DNA from: Emcibacter sp. | GTDB taxonomy: Bacteria; Pseudomonadota; Alphaproteobacteria; Sphingomonadales; Emcibacteraceae | NCBI GenBank assembly: GCA_016765435.1 | Contig: JAESPY010000069.1 | Location: forward strand, 8,938-17,041 | Direction of reading: 5' to 3' | Length of the DNA: 8,104 nucleotides | Shown: positions 5,268 through 8,104 of the stretch, piece after piece | Layout of the letters: every line of letters starts with the position of its first letter | How positions within the stretch are numbered: position 1 is the stretch's first letter | Notes under the pieces: model-generated | What the model was told of the DNA's origin: nothing | Database searches by the model: none | What the model saw: the letters and a program-made list of their open reading frames with translations, nothing else | Position numbers and translations under genes: made by a program

Positions 5268-7349
5268 TTAGATATCTAGTATCAGACCATATTCTTCGCC
5301 GCAGCTTGCCGTCCCCTGTACGGATTTGGGCGTTGAACAACAGATCAGAACCTCATCACTATCGCGGGCGGCCATTGGCGTGTCCAGATAGTCCACATCA
5401 CCGCATTTCACTTTGGTAGCACAAGTACCACATGATCCGTTGCGGCAGGAAAATTCCGGTGTTAACCCCTCGGCTTCGGCCAGTTCCAACAGCGTGCCTT
5501 TTTCCGGCAGCCACTCTGCTTCGATCCCGGATTTTGAGAAACATACCGCGATCGGACCCGCCGCCATCTGAGACGGTGTTTTGCTGTCTTTGATCTGTTC
5601 AACTGGCTTTAAAACCATGGCAGGGCCAAAAGATTCATAATGCACGCGGTCTTCAGCGACCCCCAACATGGACAGGCCTTGATAAACCGCTGTCATGAAA
5701 GGTGGCGGGCCACAAAGGTAAAAGTCATAATCATCCAGCGGCAAGAGGGACCGCAGCAGCGCCACATCAATATAGCCCGCGCTGTCATAATCCAGATCAT
5801 TTTCCCGCGGACGAGCATAGCAGATATGAACCGTCAGATCCTCTATTTGCCGCGCCAGATTTCGCACATGGAAACCAAAAGCATGTTCCCGGCCATCCTG
5901 CGTGCCGTGAATAAAATATACTGGCCGCGCCACGCCCGTTTTGGCCGCCTCTAATAATAAATGATTCATCATGGCGATCATCGGCGTAATCCCGACCCCG
6001 CCAGACAGAAGCACAACCGGACGGGGGCTATCCGGCACAAGGGTAAATTTACCGCGCGGGGCCATGGCCTCCAACACGGACCCCAGCCTCATATGATCAT
6101 GGAAATAACCGGATACCAGCCCCTCGTCCTCACGCTTGATAGACAGGCGGTAGAAATCTCCATTCGGCGTTTCCGATACGGTATAGGTTCGGCGCACCAG
6201 ACCCTCCTGCCCCGGAATATCCAGACGGATCGGCAGGAATTGGCCCGGTTGATACCCGGCAGTGGCCTTGCCATCTTCGGACGTCAAATAAAAGGATGAT
6301 ATTGTCTCACTTTCTTTTTCAATACGCGCCACCCTGTACCGCCGCCAGCTGTCCCGGTCGCGGATGATTTCAAGCGTCTCTGACACATCCTGCCATGATC
6401 CCGTCCGCGCCAAATCAGGTGCATAGCCCCAAAATTTCGACCGAAACGGCAAACTGTTCTCGACCCGGATGACCTCGTCAACCCTGATCTGCACCAGCCG
6501 TTCAGCCCCGACAAAGGCATCACGTTCTTCGCCGTCCCATATAATTTCAGCGGTTCCTGTAATATAAATAATATCGCCCGTTTCAAAATCAGGAAACAAA
6601 AGGCCGACTTTTGGATTAAGCAGGATATTACCAAGAGTGTTGAAATGAAAATTACCGGAAAAATCAGGAAAGATCAGCGTTTTATCATCCACCAAATGAA
6701 CAAAGCCCGGTTTGCCGCCCCGGTGAGAAACATCAACGCCGTGACGGCGGTCCTCAGCATCCTCTGAAAATACCGACGCAATAAAAAAGCTGTCCGCACG
6801 GGTGATCGCCGCCGCCGCAGAGGCCCCAATCGTTTGATCCCGCTGTAAAGGACGGGGGGCCTCGGGGCTGTCCACAGCCGCTGTAAGTTCGAAGCTGCGT
6901 TCTTGAATATATTTAGGGCAATTTCCAAAAGACTGATCGACGGTAATCTGAAACCCATCCGCACCCAACCGCTCGACCTTGCCGTTCAAGCGGTTACGCC
7001 GCCGACTATGAAACTCAATCCCCAAGAAACCAAGAGGCGCATGAGCCGTCAGGTTATCGTTCAACGGATCACCATATAAAGGACGGGCAGACATATGCAA
7101 CCGTCCAGGGTCCGGCGATGAAATAAAACCGGGTCGCCCCACCAACATTGAGGCCCAAGGCCGCCCTTCCGCATCAACCGACCCGACAATCAACTGGGGC
7201 AATTGAGCAAAAAACGCCCGATGTTCATTCGGCATATGATCCCGGATAACACGCGGCGCATAGGAATGCACTCTCTCCCGGACGCCCACACGATCCTGAA
7301 TTTCAAGCTCGCCCCGATGGAAGGGGGTCTCTGTTGTAACATCCGTCAT
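5268..7349 (-). CDS. Multidomain redox protein: tandem PNPOx-like flavin barrels, FNR-type reductase and 2Fe-2S ferredoxin
   Basis: A 693-residue soluble fusion protein. Residues about 38-153 resemble a PNPOx-like split barrel ending in GNCPKYIQ (142-149). Residues about 183-303 look like a second such barrel (DVSHRGGKPGFV, then FPDFSGN and NPKVGLLFP). Next is a ferredoxin-NADP reductase module: FAD-binding R-T-Y-T (387-390), the nucleotide-binding loop GGVGITP (450-456) and CGPPPFM (546-552). The C-terminus is a plant-type ferredoxin with cluster ligands Cys635, Cys640, Cys643 (C-x4-C-x2-C) and Cys670 (LICCSTP). Electrons would flow NAD(P)H to FAD to 2Fe-2S and perhaps to an FMN or substrate in the barrels; the reaction is unknown. 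I chose ATG 7349 because AAGGA lies 9 nt upstream and the family-like sequence starts there. An upstream ATG at 7430 would add 27 low-complexity residues without a ribosome site. It follows the GST gene by 86 bp and converges on the transporter. Confidence 0.9.
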   Translation of the reverse strand: MTDVTTETPFHRGELEIQDRVGVRERVHSYAPRVIRDHMPNEHRAFFAQLPQLIVGSVDAEGRPWASMLVGRPGFISSPDPGRLHMSARPLYGDPLNDNLTAHAPLGFLGIEFHSRRRNRLNGKVERLGADGFQITVDQSFGNCPKYIQERSFELTAAVDSPEAPRPLQRDQTIGASAAAAITRADSFFIASVFSEDAEDRRHGVDVSHRGGKPGFVHLVDDKTLIFPDFSGNFHFNTLGNILLNPKVGLLFPDFETGDIIYITGTAEIIWDGEERDAFVGAERLVQIRVDEVIRVENSLPFRSKFWGYAPDLARTGSWQDVSETLEIIRDRDSWRRYRVARIEKESETISSFYLTSEDGKATAGYQPGQFLPIRLDIPGQEGLVRRTYTVSETPNGDFYRLSIKREDEGLVSGYFHDHMRLGSVLEAMAPRGKFTLVPDSPRPVVLLSGGVGITPMIAMMNHLLLEAAKTGVARPVYFIHGTQDGREHAFGFHVRNLARQIEDLTVHICYARPRENDLDYDSAGYIDVALLRSLLPLDDYDFYLCGPPPFMTAVYQGLSMLGVAEDRVHYESFGPAMVLKPVEQIKDSKTPSQMAAGPIAVCFSKSGIEAEWLPEKGTLLELAEAEGLTPEFSCRNGSCGTCATKVKCGDVDYLDTPMAARDSDEVLICCSTPKSVQGTASCGEEYGLILDI

Positions 7350-7358
7350 CGCCTGTTT

Positions 7359-7363
7359 TCCTT
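7359..7363 (-). promoter_or_regulatory. Ribosome binding site that favours the 7349 start of the redox fusion
   Basis: AAGGA on the minus strand lies 9 nt before the ATG at 7349. The in-frame ATG codons at 7430 and 7424 have no purine-rich site at usable distance, so the shorter protein is preferred. Confidence 0.55.
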
Positions 7364-7435
7364 CATTGTCCAATGGGTAATGCGCAATAGTCTGAACGGT
7401 GCCTCCCCCTGCGGCCCCGTTCATGATCATGCGCG

Positions 7436-8050
7436 TTAAGTGACAAGCCCGGCCTTGGTCACGGGCATGGCCACAAAACCCTCTAAGGCCTCAATACGTC
7501 CAAGCCATGCCCGGATATTCGGATAGGGATCAAGCGACACCCCGCCTTCGGGCGCATGGGCGATATAGCTATAGCCCGCCACATCCGCGATATTCGCCGC
7601 ATTTCCGGTCAGAAAGTGCCGATCCGACAATATCTTGTCCATGATATCAAAGAGCGCATTGGCGGTGGCCTTCGCCGCTTCATGGTCAAGGCTGGCCCCA
7701 AATACCGTCACCAAACGGGCCGCTGCGGGACCAGAAGCGATCTTGCTGGCAGCCGCAGTCAACCAGCTCTGTACGGCTGCGGCCTTGGCCGGGTCGTTGG
7801 ACAACCAAGTTTCGCCGCCATATTTTTTGGCAAGATAGGTGAGGATCGCGTTTGAATCTGGAATGACAACCCCGTCATCCTCGATAACCGGAACGGTGCC
7901 AAAGGGGTTCAGAGCCAGAAATTCAGGCTTTTTCTGCGCCCCATTGGCAAGGTCAACATTGACATATTCAAATTCAACGCCGAGCAAATTCAACATCAAT
8001 TCAACCCGGTGTGAATGGCCGGAAAGGCTAAAACTGTAAAATTTAATCAT
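7436..8050 (-). CDS. Glutathione S-transferase family protein
   Basis: A 204-residue cytosolic GST, usual length for the family. The N-terminal thioredoxin-like domain (about 1-78) has Ser10 in SLSGHSHRV at the position of the catalytic or glutathione-activating residue, the cis-proline in TVPVIEDD (Pro54) and the glutathione-gripping D-S pair at 65-66. The rest is the helical C-terminal domain, with the N-capping/hydrophobic-staple-like segment IADVAGYSYIA. It would conjugate or reduce electrophiles with glutathione, or act as a glutathione-dependent reductase; substrate unknown. Start ATG has AGGAG (8058-8062) 7 nt upstream. It is the first gene of a probable two-gene unit with the flavin/Fe-S fusion protein, so a shared role in detoxification or redox chemistry is likely. 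The far upstream regulator, if any, lies outside the window. Confidence 0.94.
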   Translation of the reverse strand: MIKFYSFSLSGHSHRVELMLNLLGVEFEYVNVDLANGAQKKPEFLALNPFGTVPVIEDDGVVIPDSNAILTYLAKKYGGETWLSNDPAKAAAVQSWLTAAASKIASGPAAARLVTVFGASLDHEAAKATANALFDIMDKILSDRHFLTGNAANIADVAGYSYIAHAPEGGVSLDPYPNIRAWLGRIEALEGFVAMPVTKAGLVT

Positions 8051-8052
8051 TT

Positions 8053-8096
8053 ATGGTCTCCTGTGTGTGTTTTCTGATGCACAAGATATAGACCAT
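8053..8096 (-). promoter_or_regulatory. 7+7 bp inverted repeat in the GST leader
   Basis: ATGGTCT (8053-8059) and AGACCAT (8090-8096) are perfect inverted copies separated by 30 bp, just upstream of the GST start. The start-proximal arm overlaps the end of the ribosome site AGGAG. It could be an operator half-site pair or a leader hairpin, but a 7-bp match may be chance. I see no convincing -35/-10 pair inside the 54 bp available. Confidence 0.25.
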
Positions 8097-8104
8097 TGAC
8101 AAAA

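Noticed and set aside
1..8104. CRISPR array, transposon, prophage, toxin-antitoxin or defence system
   Set aside because: No regular direct repeats, terminal repeats, transposase, phage or toxin-like coding regions were found on either strand; all sizeable genes are core metabolism, transport or redox.

Overview
This window looks like ordinary chromosomal core sequence from an alphaproteobacterium of moderate GC. I infer this from the gene set and order: a long-chain polyprenyl diphosphate synthase (ubiquinone side chain) diverging from a DUF2007 - TrmN6-like methyltransferase - S49 peptidase cluster is an arrangement I associate with Alphaproteobacteria. Exact order or genus cannot be assigned. 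I see no RNA genes, insertion sequences, CRISPR arrays, phage genes or defence islands, and no stretch over 300 bp without a gene.

Left block (1-1602, minus strand): a tight three-gene unit transcribed leftwards. It encodes a small DUF2007 protein, a class I SAM methyltransferase with an NPPY motif (TrmN6/YfiC-like), and an S49 serine-lysine peptidase that runs off the left edge. Gaps are 15-16 bp. The 142-bp divergent gap to ispB holds two good sigma70-type promoters on opposite strands that share one -10 region, with a 6+6 bp dyad across it.

Centre (1745-5251, plus strand): ispB-type polyprenyl synthase, then an exported protein of the 'predicted methyltransferase' family with a clear signal peptide, then an 11-TM sodium:neurotransmitter-symporter (NSS) family transporter. 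The transporter's ribosome binding site sits at the edge of a perfect 10+10 bp inverted repeat, a possible translational or transcriptional control element.

Right block (5268-8050, minus strand): a glutathione S-transferase gene followed by a large redox fusion protein. The fusion has apparent tandem PNPOx-like flavin split barrels, an FNR-type FAD/NAD reductase and a C-terminal plant-type 2Fe-2S ferredoxin. The two genes are 86 bp apart and probably form a redox or detoxification operon. The block converges on the transporter with only 16 bp between stop codons and no recognisable terminator.

The most interesting items are the multidomain flavin/Fe-S fusion paired with a GST, the exported SAM-type methyltransferase with an expanded glycine loop, the shared-(-10) divergent promoter, and the inverted repeat at the transporter start. 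None amounts to a clearly new system from sequence alone.
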